Origin: Verpa conica
Taxonomy: Eukaryota; Ascomycota; Pezizomycetes; Pezizales; Morchellaceae
Assembly (NCBI GenBank): GCA_033030425.1
Contig: JAUFSD010000013.1
Span: 1,116,001-1,180,000 of the forward strand
Length of the DNA stretch: 64,000 nucleotides
Direction: 5' to 3'
Position numbers and translations under genes: made by a program. This document shows positions 36,282-48,592 of this stretch, one piece after another (the first letter of the stretch is position 1; every line of letters starts with the position of its first letter). The notes below the pieces were generated by a model that did not search any database, was not told the origin of the DNA, and saw only the letters and a program-made list of their open reading frames with translations.

Positions 36282-37040
36282 ATGCAGTACTCTCTCATCT
36301 CTACCTTCATCATGGCAGCCGCGACCTTTGTCGGCGCTGTCCCGACGCCCCAGAATGCCCAGAGCATCACCATCGCCATCGCTCAGAACCAGCAATTCTC
36401 TGCCCTCAGCGCCGCCTCACCCTGCGATCCCGCAACCCTACCAAACGCATGCGTCGACGGCGACTTCGCCCAGTGCGTTAACGGCGCCTTCGCCAATACC
36501 GGCTGCAGTGGTGGATTACAGTGCTTTTCATTGCCATTGGTCAATAGTGTTGGGAGCAGCGTCACTTGCACTACACCAGATGACGCAGCAGCAAGAATGG
36601 GCTTCGCAAGTGTTGCCGAATTGAATTCTGCTATCGGAAGTGCATCTGGCGCTGGTACTGGTACTGCTGTTTCTGGAAATGGTAATGGTGCTGGGTCCGG
36701 CACTGCTCCAGCTGCTGCCGCTACTTCTGCCGCCGCCGCCGCCGCTCCTGCCGCTCCTGCGACTGGTAGTATTGCATCTCAGTCGATACCACTTGCTATC
36801 GCCAAGAACCAGAGCTTTAAGTCACTCTCGGCCGGTTCGGCTTGTACTACGGGTGAGAGCGGATGTATCGGCGACAATTTCTCACAGTGTGTTGATGGGC
36901 AGTTCGGTGCTGGAACTCCATGTGCTGGAGGCCTCAAGTGTTTCGCTTTACCGTTGGTGAACAGTGTTGGTACTAGTGTTACTTGTGATACACCTGAGGA
37001 TGCGGCAGCGAGGATGGGTATCAGTGTTGCGGAGTTGTAG
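36282..37040 (+). CDS. Secreted protein with two CBM19-like chitin-binding domains
   Basis: Single exon, 252 residues from the ATG at 36282; an ORF opening 60 bp upstream would destroy the signal peptide. Residues 1-18 are the signal peptide. Two copies of the same module occupy about residues 28-120 and 165-252. Each has the form SxxIAIAxNQxFxxLSA...C...C..G.F.QCV.G.F....C.GGL.CF.LPLVNSVG.SVTC.TP.DAAARMG. The cysteine pattern and the LPLVN..G.SVTC.T..DA core match family 19 carbohydrate-binding modules found at the C-terminus of fungal chitinases. An Ala/Gly/Ser-rich linker joins them, and no catalytic domain is present. Likely roles are chitin binding in the wall or shielding of hyphal chitin. 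Confidence 0.85.
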   Translation: MQYSLISTFIMAAATFVGAVPTPQNAQSITIAIAQNQQFSALSAASPCDPATLPNACVDGDFAQCVNGAFANTGCSGGLQCFSLPLVNSVGSSVTCTTPDDAAARMGFASVAELNSAIGSASGAGTGTAVSGNGNGAGSGTAPAAAATSAAAAAAPAAPATGSIASQSIPLAIAKNQSFKSLSAGSACTTGESGCIGDNFSQCVDGQFGAGTPCAGGLKCFALPLVNSVGTSVTCDTPEDAAARMGISVAEL

Positions 37041-38655
37041 TGGAGTGGAAGATGAGATATGACCTTTTCTTATTTATTTTATTTACAGGTTGATCCTGTG
37101 GTTGGGATGGAGTTGAGGGATAGTGTGTGGTGGTTAGATATTGTTTAGTATGTATTTAGTTGGAGTGTGCAAATAACATGTCTAGTTATGATTCGTATTT
37201 GCTCTATTTTTTCTCTGAGTGATCGTAGTTAAATCGGTTCGGCTTACTCATGGGGCCAAGCTGGTACCACCGGCTCTATATATTTGGAGTAATAGATGTT
37301 TTGAATGATGGAAGGCCAATAGTCTAGACAACATGTAACCGAGCCAATCCCCACAGTTTCACGGGATCCAAGGCCTGAGGTGGGTTTGATCATAGTACAT
37401 ATATTAGTTATAAACACAAGTAGAATTTATTTTATAATATATATGCTCTCGAAGCTATAGATCCTTGAGAGACGGAACTTAGAATCACTTGATACCTCCC
37501 GGATAATATATACCTTATTATTAAATATACGCCTATTGGGGAAGAAAACACCGAAAAGAACTACACAACGTACGTCTTTATTGTGAGTATTAATAGTCAA
37601 CTCCTGTGAGTGTGAATTAAGCCTTTTGGTACCATGATTCTGACGAGAGACGGACATGAGTACCAAATATCCCTTAACAGAATCGGACTAGACTCAACTA
37701 CTAATGTTGATGGGGTTTATTTTTAGTATGTAATCTAGTCGTCTTCTATATCACGGCTTGGGGTGTTATTATGCTTTTCTGTTTTTCTATCAGGTGGTTT
37801 GGTTATTATGGAAGGAAAGGACGGGGTTGATATGATGTTATGGACTATTTCGGGGTGTTTTTTTTTTCTAGGGGGCTTTACTGGGGGCTAAGTAGTGCCT
37901 TTGATTGATAACTTCAGCTGCGTCATAACTTAACGGTGAAGACGTAAGATTGGGCATCGCTAAGACCGTTGTTCAACTCCCGCTTCGGCGTTGGGCTCAA
38001 AATGGACGTAGCTCTTGTGAACTATTTTTTATATATATATATTATACTAATTTGTCCTACATATCCCATAACCCGGTGAAGCTGCCCCTTTTCCGTGGGG
38101 GCCAAAATTCTGTGGCTAGACTCAGGCTTCTACTATTTTTCATAGGCTACTATATGTTGAGCCACCGCCACTTTGGGGGGGCAGCATTTTCCACCGGATT
38201 ATGGGATACCTTAGTTTTTTCTGATGCTATAACCCTGTGTTGCATGCGCTTTGTACCTGATAGGCTGGGTGAAAACGTGATTGATGTCTTACATATACCT
38301 ACTATTACAATAGGCAGATCATAGTTTCCTGTTATAGGAATAACTTAAGTATACTAGACTGCATATACCTTGCTGAATAGAAAAACAAAATACAGACCTA
38401 CTAAGACGAGTGATAGTCCATGTGCCAAGCCATGAGTACCCACATATAAGCACCGAGATCAACTCTTTCCAACCCTTGTAAACCCGCTCCAATCCGGCTA
38501 GTAGATCCAACCGCAAGCACTAGAAGGGGATTGTCATCTACATCTCGGGACTCCTGCAGCGGTATTGCCGATTAACCGAATATGACTCCAAATACCCTCA
38601 AGAGCTGGCTTCATAAATACGTTGGACAGCTCGCGTGCCAATCCACCAACTAACA
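37041..38655. other. Intergenic region, 1.6 kb
   Basis: No supported gene. ORFs at 37427-37666 and 37950-38324 have no domain and low-complexity content. One gapped motif at 38407. Confidence 0.6.
38407..38422 (+). promoter_or_regulatory. Gapped motif copy 14, MFS gene promoter
   Basis: CGAGTGAT, spacer agtcc, ATGT. It lies 234 bp upstream of the MFS start codon, in gene orientation. Confidence 0.78.
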
Positions 38656-40334
38656 ATGTCTACTACCAATTCATCAACACAGCTCCGAATTCTACAGAAT
38701 GCAGACGGGCACCATGGCGAGGAAGAAGCACCTAGTATAGCATCCTTCGCAACAGCACCCTCTCTAACCCGTAAGAAGCAAGCTCTCGTGCTAATCTCGA
38801 GCTTCTTAATGATCTTTCAAACTATCGGGATCAACCAATCGTACGGTATCTTTCAGGAGTTCTATACTTCATCGCCGGATTCCATCTTGCCGGCAGAGCA
38901 AGCGAAGAATCGTGCGGCCGTGGCGTTTGTGGGGACTCTGGGAGCGGGGTTGACGTGGGGGGGAAGTATCTTTGTTAATCCGCTTATAGCTAGGACAGGG
39001 GATGTTAGGTGGATTACAGGGTTAGGAAGTGTGGGGATGAGTCTGGGGTTGGTACTTGCGGCAGAGGCCAAGAATGTAAGTGATATATAAGTTTTACGTC
39101 CCCTTTTTTTTTTTTTTTTGGTGTTTGTGGGATATATCGAATTTTATTAGTAGAGCATACGCTAAAGATTATTGGGAATAGCTTTGGCATCTCTATCTTA
39201 CACAATCATTGTGTTACGGTATTGGTTCTTCGATGTTATATTTCCCAATGATCTCAATGGCACCTGAATACTTTGACAAGCACCGAGGCGCTGCTATGGG
39301 GTTCATACTTTCAGGTAATCGAATATAATTACATGTCCTGATTTGTATTACCATACTTACCTTCGAACCCTCCCTTACCCTAGGAGCTGGCCTCGGTGGG
39401 CTCTGTCTTGCGCCAATTGTCCGACTACTTCTTGACACCGTAGGCATACAATGGACTCTCCGAATCATGGGTATCATGACACTAGTAATTACACTACCCA
39501 TCTCATTCGTTGCCGAATGGCGGTTCGGAAGACCTCAAGGCACCCGCGTCAACATATCACTCGCTCGAAAGCCCACATTTATACTTCAGTCCATGGCCGC
39601 ACTCCTCCAAGCATCTGGCAACTTTGTCCCCCTAACGTTCCTTACGACCTTCTCCACGACCCTTGGCTACACTTCGTCGTTCGCCGCTTTGCTGCTGGCT
39701 CTTAATAACGGTGTTAATACCGCGAGTAGGATTCTGCTGGGCGCGCTGGCGGATTATATCGGGAGGCAGAATATGATCGTGTTGGGTATGTTGGGGAGTG
39801 CGGCGAGTGTGTGGGGGTTGTGGTTGACTGCTGCTGCTGGTGGCGGGAAGGCGCCGTGGATCGCATTCGTGGTTGGGTATGGGATTCTTGCTGGAGGTAG
39901 GTATTCTTTTGGTAGTGGGGGGGTTTTATATCTAAAGGTTCGTGGATTGATGGGAGTAGGTTATAATGCGTTATTACCGACGGTAATCGCAGGTGAGATA
40001 CCCTATTCCAGCCGTGGTCTTTATAAACTATTGTCTGGGGAAAAAAAATACTAAATGAATCACCCTCCTAGAAATCTATGGGATCCAAGCTTATGCGTCA
40101 GTAAACGGATTTGTATACTTCATTCGTGGCATCGGAGCGTTCTTTGGATCTCCCGTTGGGGGTGCTATTCTTGATTCCTCCTCATCATCATCGATTGATA
40201 AGGTGGGAAGGCCACATGAGTATATGAACGTTATTATCTACGACGGTGCTTTATTACTTGCCGCTTCGCTGTGCGTGATGGGGGTTAGGGCTTTTGACGC
40301 CGCAGAAAAGGGAAGGTGGAAATTAAAGGCTTGA
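38656..40334 (+). CDS. MFS transporter, monocarboxylate-permease type
   Basis: Five exons: 38656-39075, 39182-39314, 39384-39896, 39960-39992 and 40072-40334, giving 453 residues. All phases agree, including a 33-nt exon encoding NALLPTVIA. The cytosolic N-terminal tail (about 40 residues) precedes twelve membrane helices. Fungal monocarboxylate-porter hallmarks are present: an INQSYGIFQEFY segment after TM1, RxGDVRWITGLG, PMISMAPEYFDKHRGAAMGFILSGAGLGG in the TM4-5 region, and FGSPVGGAIL near TM11. These MCT homologues move monocarboxylates, riboflavin or unknown small acids across the plasma membrane. The substrate here is not predictable. No biosynthetic cluster surrounds it. Confidence 0.9.
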
Positions 40335-42421
40335 TCAAGCTTTTATAGCCCCTGGACTGTCTAGCTGTATAGTTGTATTTATAATCTTGACCTTGGCTGA
40401 ATAATTAGTATTACTCTTCACTCATCAAAAAAGAAAATAGTTTCATAAGCACGTATTATCCTATAGGTGGCGGCTGTAATCATTTAAAATGTTGTTCTCT
40501 AGCTTTAGATGGCAGGTGCGGAGGAGTTGCAGATCGTACCGGTGAGCGAACGACGGTTTTAGGTATAAGATTTCCAAACAAGGCTTTGTACAGCCAATTT
40601 CGGGCCTGTTGTATCGAGTGATGTTCCGTGAATATGAGTCCTTGTAGTATTCAAGGACCAATACCGGTGCTATATCCACTTTGAGAGGGTCGCGCTTATT
40701 TGTTGCTGTACTACCAAAGTAAAGGGGAAAGTGCCCACTTTCATGCGCTCCAGATCTCATATATTACCGTAATACTGCCTGATGGATTGTAGCTATTAAA
40801 ACATATAATTCTGTTGAGTTGCTGGTGCCCCCAAGCGGAATTATTCCTTAAACCGTCACACCCAACTGTCCGGGGCTAGTCTTTCAATGATATACCCCAA
40901 CCACCACACTTCTAGATATTACAGGAATAAATTCTCTAAACAATGATGATTATAAATTCAATGGCTTATAGCTAGTGGCTGGGTGGCAAGGCTAGAAAAT
41001 CGGGGATTGTGGCAAAGACCGGTCCCGCTCGGGACCGTTGACGGTCCAAGGGATACTACTGTATAAACTGGCGAGACTCATAATGGCGCTAAGACGTCCA
41101 AACAAAGTGTGGCTAGATGATCTTACTATAAATGGGTTTGCAGCACTGTCTTTGCCACTTGCTGCACCAAGGGAGAGATTTCACTCTCGCTTTTCTTTGC
41201 TCACTTGGGGTAGGGACTTCTTATTTCAACCTCTTAGCGTAATTATGAGTCTCACCAGTTTATACGGTACTTAATTCTGAGTCTACTATGGTCTCGATTC
41301 CTCCCCTCCATCTTTTGGTACCCGAAAAGGCCTAGTTCAAGCCGCCACAAATCTCTATCTCGATACGGTACCCCAGAAAATTAAAAGACATACTCCCGCC
41401 ATGCAAGATCGAGACATTTATGAGACACGCCTATGTTAATGCACGGTCTCAACATATCCTAGCCTATTCTAGGGAATATTTCCCCTAAATCATTTATTAG
41501 TAAATAGTGCTTCTAGATACTTTCCCGGGTGAAAAGCGCGGTTGAAATAGTGTTTGACACCCTGTTAGCCTGTGTAGATGAATAATTCCCCTGACCTGCG
41601 CCTCTAATAACCCTATCATGCATAGCCGGCAAGCGGTAAGCCGCCATGGGGCTGGGCACGAAACTAGGGTAGCCTAATTTAGAAACCGCAGAATGCTCTT
41701 TCCAATGGCGCTTGTCGTGGCACTTAGTAACCGCTTTGTCACCAGCCTACCTCTACAAGCACAAGCACAAGCACAAGGCGTACGGCACGGGTTCCTGACA
41801 TTAGAAGAATCAACCTCCTGGTGATAATAAGATTGTTCCCTTATATAATATCCAAGCGCTCGATCTGTCAGCTGTCTGAGATACTTACATAGTCGCGTTA
41901 GCCACGGGGAAGGATGAATTAATAATTCCTCTGTAGAAGCCAAGTGTCTATGCGATTAGGATAAGCTTTAAATATAGCCACGCCTCTAATGCATGAGAGC
42001 CCATATGCGTACTGCGGGATAAGCACCTTAAGGTGTCGACATAATCACTTTCGATTGGGGTTCGCTAAATAGGCCGTAGAAGCACTGAACTGTGCAGTGT
42101 CGTGGTAATAACTCAAACCGCGGTTCAGCCGCACGCCACAAAACAATTGTGTGGAATGAAGCCGCAAGTGCTCCAAAAAGGCTGTAGAGTCTTTGACTCC
42201 GCCTGCCTACATGCACACTCGAGGCACAGAGTCATACACAGTTGGATCAAGACCTAAAAAAGAAAAAAAAATAAACAATGAGAGGGGAAGAAAAAAAAGA
42301 AGATATAACTACTAGTCCCACCTCCGGGAACACAAACCAAACTTTCCAGCGAATATTCCTCCACCTCGTCAGTTCACTCTTGCTGAACTTTCGTATTTTC
42401 TTAACTCAGAAATTTTATACA
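40335..42421. other. Intergenic region, 2.1 kb
   Basis: No supported gene. ORFs of 62-99 codons lack recognisable content. Contains a (CACAAG)n run at about 41755-41776 and one gapped motif at 40615. Confidence 0.6.
40615..40630 (+). promoter_or_regulatory. Gapped motif copy 15
   Basis: CGAGTGAT, spacer gttcc, GTGA. About 280 bp after the MFS stop; the next gene on this strand starts 1.8 kb away. Confidence 0.7.
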
Positions 42422-43590
42422 ATGGCCGGTTATAAAATCAGTTCGTCTAGGATAGCTAGAATTACCCCTAGTTTATTATGCCTACTAGCACTCTGTACTG
42501 CAGTTGTTTCTGCATCTCCAATTATTACAACCCCAGGCTCTCCAAAATCAAAACGACAATCCACAACCGATACAACCTCGACTGAAACCATAGTCCTAAC
42601 ACAATGCGGTTTCATAGGCAATCAGGATATTTACGGTCTGGGGATTAGAATCGGCCTCTATTCCCAGTGGTTATCGACTTATATCTCCAACTGGCTACAT
42701 AATAAAAAGCTCACCAAGATGCGAGACATCAATACCTGTTTCCAACTCGCCATGTTAACAGCCCTCATGGCCATGGCTAACCAGCAAGACAAACCACACG
42801 TTCTTGACCCTCTAATTGTCATCATCCAAATCATGGGCAGTGTAAGTCTTTCCCCTCCAACACCAGATAAAAATCTTAGACCAGCCAGCTAACATATATA
42901 CAGGCCTCAACCATCACCAACAAAGCCACACACAAATCCCAATGGAAAGGCACCTCCTGGGGCGGAATGATCCGTTTCTTCGTCTACTGGGCTGTTTCCA
43001 TCTACGCCTGCTGGTACTGGTTCATGGGACTCGAAGGAACCTTCATCCTCAAAGACGCGTCCTGCACACCCATCGGGTTCGCATTCAGCAAGCAAAACAT
43101 CCTAACCGGATGGTTCCGCACCACCAACAAAGCCACAGCATGCGTCTTTGCATTCATATACACCGTTCTATTCGGCTACAGCGCATACAACTTCGGTCCC
43201 GAATACGTCCGAAACACACGAGCAAAAATTAGCACCGTCTACCACTCCATCCCGCGACAAGCACCGCCCGAGAAGCCGACTGAGAAATCAATCGATGATG
43301 TGATGGATGCGGCGGCAAAGGAGATTGATGAGAGGTTGAATAAGTGGACCCCGGCTCTGTGTTTGATTATCCTATTCACGGCTGCGATAGCCGTGGAGTC
43401 TATCATTATATGGAATGATATTGCTGGTGTGAATGATATGTTCTCGACGGGACAGCTCATCCCTCTTGTTGTTGGTGTCGGTGGGTTGATTCAGGTTGTT
43501 TATAAGTTGATGAACCAGGAGAATAGGGTTCATTATATCCATAGGAATCCTGTGAGACCTGCGGCACCGGCGGCGAGACCACTTAGATAG
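42422..43590 (+). CDS. Fungal multi-TM membrane protein, unknown function
   Basis: Two exons, 42422-42841 and 42904-43590, totalling 368 residues (intron 62 nt, phase 0). The upstream in-frame codons from 42278 would mask the signal peptide, so I chose the ATG at 42422. After a signal segment (about residues 12-30) comes TQCGFIGNQDIYGLGIRIGLYSQWLSTYISN. This GN.D.YG.GIR.G.Y.QW signature recurs in a family of uncharacterised fungal membrane proteins. Further membrane spans are near LAMLTALMAMANQ, FFVYWAVSIYACWYWFMGLE, ACVFAFIYTVLFGYSAYN, ALCLIILFTAAIAVESIIIW and LIPLVVGVGGLIQVVYKLM. The tail is short and proline/arginine-rich. No enzyme motif is visible. Confidence 0.78.
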
Positions 43591-45752
43591 ATATTTTCTT
43601 TCTTATTCTTTTCTTCATTTTTTTGTTGTTAGGAGGGTTAGTGACTGAGGAGGGAGGGTCTTGGTTATGGAGTTCTGATTTTGGACTTGGTTTTAGGACG
43701 GTTTATCCTCTTGCTCCTAGCGCTCGCGGGGGGGGGGAACAAGGTTATTAGAAATGATATAATGAGTCTTTGTGAATACTGTTGGTCTGAATATAGGCAT
43801 TTTGTGTAAGTATGATGCTATAAATAAAGAATAAGTGATGTATGATAAATATTCCAGCACAGTTCTTCCCCTCAAAGTTATGTGATCCCTAAAGAAGTCC
43901 TATTTGGGTTTTTAATATTAAGATGAAACCTCCCCTACACCCTTTTTTTAGTCATGTTTAATAGAGAACTAATATAAACCTCTCGTCAATAGAATATATA
44001 TCCATCCTAGGAAGCCCATAGAGCTATGTGACAGTATACTCAGAAATCCTAACACCCCCCCCAGCTTGTACATAACCCAAGCCATAGTGGAATGCGTACG
44101 GCCAGTGCAACAGTTGTCTTCATACCACCTAAACTTCGATATACAAATATCTCAGCCATTAATCAAAAACCATAGTAAGTAAGGTTCCAAAGAATAACCA
44201 CTAGTCAATCCTATAGCGGGTTACCTTACTTGTCGGGTTAGAAAAAACACCCATACATCTATACAAAATTCGAATACAACTACACAATAAGTAATAAAGG
44301 TCTGATAGAAAAGAAATAAAGAGATACCTACGGTGCTACGCAGTGGATATACGGCTGGGAACGAGACTAAGAGATGTAGGCATTCTAGAAGCAACTATCC
44401 CCCAAGATCTAATCATATTTCGTTATCTGTAGTTTTAGATCAGCTGCATTTGTCATACCGTGAAAATTAAAAAGGAGCCCCCAACACACCTCAAAGGTAC
44501 AAAGCCTACTGATACTTTCAGGTGAAGATGGCCTACCGGTATACCGGGAAGCCTAGTCGCACTTATTCTGGGACAAGTGAGAAACGGTCCGCGGTTCAGC
44601 CCCTGGGAGACACTTTTTTGTTGTTTTTTATTTAAAAAAAAAAAAGGCAAGAACTAAAACCACAGATAATCACTCGATGAATGAATGAGAACCACGCGCC
44701 CACTAGGCCTAAGCCTTAAAATAAAACAACATAAACATAAAAATAAAAAATAAAAAAACAAAGTAAAAATAAGGTAAATAATAAAATAAATATAAAAAAA
44801 AACACTCTCCTTTTGTGCTCTTCCCCTGTTTGTCCTATGTAACATCTCTCTTACTCCCTGCTCTCCCCTAAGTCCTCCCACATCTCTCCCCACCCCCCAC
44901 ATCTCTCCCCACCCCCACCCTTCTTTTTTGTCTTCTTATTCTTCCGCTACTTCTCTCCTACCTCCTCTTCTACGAACTACTATGCTTCTCTTTCTTTTTA
45001 AGTTCTCTCCAGAGGAGGGCAGCCCACATAAAATTCGATAAATTCCCATAATTTCTTAGGCGCTCCCAGGGATACAAATCTCCCCTATCTTACTTGTAAG
45101 TAGTCCACTATTTCCTCCGTGCAGACTAGAAAGTAATTTTTAAGGGGCCTAATCTCCCAGTGATGCCAGATGGATTCTAGTGTATGCTTAACATAAAGTG
45201 GGAGGTCTTATATTAAAAGTGCTATACCTATTGGAAAAATATAGGTTATATCTAATTCATAGAAATATCTTCCACTACACTAGATATCCACCTTCATCTC
45301 ATTAGGGAAGTCAAGTATTTTATAGGAGTGATGAACAATTCTAAAGCCAGTATGGTCACATTCTTCTCCAAGGCGTAGTATTTACTCGGTAAACAGCTAT
45401 ATTTCTCTACATCTAGATTTGTATCAAGGAAAGAAACTTCCACAGAACGGATTTGAGTGTAGGTTTACCACTGGAAGATATATAATACTAGAGTTCATAT
45501 AGTTTCTAGAGGATCTTCTAGGCTAGTGCTAGGATTAGAGAATCAGGCCCAGTATTCGGGAAAACCAAGGCCAACATCCAAGAAACCCCCCTAGCTTTTT
45601 CCATTCTATCAGGATAGCAAATCAATGCCTATGTTCTATCGCAAAGAAAGAAAAGAACTAGACCTCAAAATACTAAAAACGAAAAAGTAGTATCATCATT
45701 AACAAAGTACTGTCAATCATCAACCTTCTCAAACTACCTCTACCATCCATCG
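43591..45752. other. Intergenic region, 2.2 kb
   Basis: No supported gene. ORFs at 44453-44650 and 44654-44902 (minus) are low-complexity or short. An AT-only stretch is at 44715-44800, and C-rich repeats (catctctccccacc twice) at about 44880-44920. One gapped motif at 44661. Confidence 0.6.
44661..44676 (-). promoter_or_regulatory. Gapped motif copy 16
   Basis: CGAGTGAT, spacer tatct, GTGG. Preceded on the motif strand by a short ATTC tandem run. Confidence 0.68.
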
Positions 45753-46896
45753 CTATGCCCTCAACCCACTCGCGGCCACCCTGCCGCCTCCTCTTACTGC
45801 CTTCCCCAATTTTCTCCACCATTTTCCTGCCGCTACCCTCTCGCCCCTAGCATCTTCATTCGCACTCACACGCTCGGATCCGCCTGCCCAAAGTCTCTTC
45901 TGATCTTCCACCGTCCAAAGCGCTGCCCCAACGGCAGAGGTGAAGAGGAAGAAGATAGACAGGATCGGCGTGATCTGAAGGCACACATGAACTAGACCAA
46001 AAAGCCAATAGCGCCAGCGGTTTATAGAGATAAACTTTGCTTTTTGCGACTTTGAGAGGCCGTTAAGTTGGATGTAGCGGTAATGTGAAAGGGGGCCAAG
46101 ATGATACCCTAACCCTTCGTTAGCGAGGATGGGGGGGAGGTCTGGACCCCGCTTAAGGGAGGGGTCTACTAACCTTGAAGCACGATAAACAAGGGTGGCC
46201 CAACAATCGGAATCAAGTTCAGCGGCAACTCAACAATAAATTCTACCGTTAACCTCAATGAAAATCTCAGATACGGGCTTTCCCGATGGGTCCCAAGTTT
46301 CTGTAGACTTCCTTCCCTACTCAAATGTAGCTCCCTACATGAAGCTAGTAAACCGTATATATGCATCCTCAGCCCCATAGGCAACTTCTCTGCTTCTTCG
46401 ACTAGAACCCCATCGAATGTCTCGACTATCTTTTCCTCGGTCATGAAGTTCTCAGCCACAAATGTGATTATTGCTGCCGCCTCAGAAAGACAAAGTACCG
46501 CGGCGTTGACAAATGCGAGGGGTCCATTGAATAAGAGGAGAAGTGCAGCTTGAGGAAGGTACAGGAACGTGAAGACTATAGTGAGGACTATGATTGAGAG
46601 TATGAGCAGTGGAACCACGCGGGAGAGGAGTGGCGGAAGGAGTGCGGGGTGAGAGATGAGGTAGACGATTCCCTATTGAAGTATTAGCAAAGTCATATCC
46701 TGAATTTCTTAGCGGGGAAGGGAGGTAAACGGCTCACATATAACGGATAAGCCCATGATGCCCTCGGGAGCTTATGGAGCCAGAAAGGATCATCTGAAGG
46801 TACTGGTTGGAGAAGAGGTGTTCTTGCAGATGGGCTTGAGGGAGAGTGGTAAGACTGCCAGGACGGCGGCTGATAGTTTGAGTGCGGTTGCGCCAT
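45753..46896 (-). CDS. RRT8/LDS-family outer spore wall protein (EI24-like)
   Basis: Three exons: 46896-46738, 46672-46174 and 46108-45753, giving 337 residues with matched phases and a GCTAAC branch site in intron 2. The N-terminal 40 residues are polar and Ser/Pro-rich. Hydrophobic hairpins follow: ALLPPLLSRVVPLLILSIIVLTIVFTFLY and the LPLNLIPIVGPPLFIVLQG segment, a hallmark of this family. Next come YIQLNGLSKSQKAKF and a last membrane region (FGLVHVCLQITPILSIFFLFTSAVGAALW). In yeast, Rrt8, Lds1 and Lds2 sit on lipid droplets and forespore membranes and contribute to the outer spore wall. A related role in lipid droplets or spore wall is inferred. Confidence 0.8.
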
Positions 46897-48107
46897 GATA
46901 TCGAATAGCAGTGTTTGTTTTCCCGTTATCCAGTCCGGATACCCCCAGAGTAAAGTAGGAGAGGTGGGGTTGAGGGGGTGGCGATAGTTATCGCGGTGCC
47001 TGATATTCGGAGTTGAGGTTGACGCGTCTACCCATATTCGGCATGTCGCGTGACGTCGAATTCCCCACTTCAGCCGCAGCTCACAGAATGTCACTCGGGA
47101 TACTACTATACTGGCAAGATTATTTGTAGAACCACCACAGAACGGATTGAATAGGTTCCCAGTCCCCCATTGCTTTTATCTCAAGTTCTTAAACAGCTCT
47201 AGTTTACCATTCACCCTACGAATATAGCTGAAGAGATGTACATACTTGCCCACTAAACGTTACTCAGCACCTTGATAATTCCGGCTTCCGAGAAACTTTG
47301 TGTCAATAACACAGCCGATATGGAACATAGCTTAAGTAGCTCCCACAAGTAGTTTAAGTACTCGCGCCGAAGTAACCGATCGAAGTCTACCTGCCCCCAT
47401 ATCGTGAATTAGGTATGACTTACATGAAATCCTCATGCACTGCCTTCAGATTAACTTTTTTTTTTGAGCCGCATTGCATAACTGAGCGCCAAACGCGGAG
47501 AGAGAGGCTATTGTGGAATAACTAAACTGCGTACCCTATACCTAAACTAGGACTCCCAAAACTATGCAGTTTCTTCAAAACCCAGAATACCTAAAATTAT
47601 ATTTGGTTTCGCCTTCCTACGGGCCTATATATACCCCTCTATTGTTCTGTAATAAGTAGCTGGAAGTTGGCTTAAGGCAACTGGGTATGGAACCTCCCGT
47701 ACCAACTCCCCCGCCCATTATACATACTCAGACTAGCAATGTTATCCAATGTCTCACACAGGACGTGCACTACGGCACAGCCCTGACGATCATAAACTGA
47801 GACATAGCCTAACCGTATTTCTATCCTCCTGAGCTTGTTTTGCTAAACCCAACAGGTAGCATTGGTCCGAGCAGGCGCCACATACGGGGGAGTATCGTGA
47901 AATCTAGAAGAGAGAGAGGGAGAGATGTGGTACATGTCCGCTCGGGCTCCACGCATCAGAAAGACTGATTAGGACTGTATATCCCTCACGCCTGTTATGA
48001 ATAAATACCGCGCTGGTCGCTCATCTACTCCTCGTCTTCGTTGCCGTCCTCGTCCTCGTCCTCGCTCAAGATCAAACTAGTCCTACTCCTGTCAAAAGTT
48101 CAAAAAA
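46897..48107. other. Divergent intergenic region
   Basis: Promoter region of the RRT8-like gene (minus) and of the small secreted protein (plus). A CCTCGT/CCTCGTC-type pyrimidine run lies at 48033-48064, in the leader of the latter. One gapped motif at 47082. No other gene. Confidence 0.6.
47082..47097 (-). promoter_or_regulatory. Gapped motif copy 17, RRT8-like gene promoter
   Basis: CCGAGTGAC, spacer attct, GTGA. It lies 186 bp upstream of the start codon, in gene orientation. Confidence 0.75.
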
Positions 48108-48592
48108 ATGCAGTTCGGAACTATCGTCTTCACTGTTCTCGCGGCTGCTACGGCCTTCGTACAGGCTGCTCCAGTCTCTGGTTTAGATGCTGATGTAAGC
48201 CCCTTTTCCATAGTCTTAAGAGAGAAACAACACTAACAGTACTAACCCGCAGCTTGATCACTGCAAAAGACTGTTCGACTCCCTAGATGAGAATATGACA
48301 TACGGAGAAGCCGAACTCCCAGACGATATCCAATGGTGTACAGCCAACTGGTAAACTCACCTCCTACTTTCTCTATATCCCCAAATCAAGTCAGTACTGA
48401 CATCCTCATAGGAGCAGAGCATTACGAGACTGCCATTGCGAATCAGCACCCAAGCGTGGAGAGATCCCAGAGGGATACGGGACCTGCTTTGACCAGATGT
48501 TCTTAAAGTACAGAGAGGGTCTCTCCAAGACTAAGAGGGATCAAACATGTACGTTTCAAGATCTGCGTAGAGGCAAATGTAGGCATACTTAA
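48108..48592 (+). CDS. Small secreted cysteine-rich protein
   Basis: Three exons: 48108-48194, 48253-48350 and 48412-48592, giving 121 residues with matched phases. The signal peptide MQFGTIVFTVLAAATAFVQA is cut before APVSG. The mature protein has seven cysteines (DHCKR, QWCTA, DCHC, GTCF, QTC, GKC) in about 100 residues and many charged residues. A dibasic KTKR site occurs near the C-terminus. No domain is recognised. Small secreted cysteine-rich proteins of this size are often antimicrobial or effector-like in fungi, but nothing here proves that. A GTACGT within the last exon could be an alternative donor, which would change the final residues. Confidence 0.7.

Noticed and set aside
37927..37995. 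tRNA-like phrase with GTTCAACTCCC
   Set aside because: The putative T stem and acceptor stem do not pair and no A box fits.
39554..39562. CGAGTGAT inside the MFS coding exon
   Set aside because: No RTG at spacer 5 and fully explained as coding sequence.
44520..44615. tRNA-like stretch with GCGGTTCAGCCCC
   Set aside because: T stem fails to pair and no cloverleaf could be drawn on either strand.
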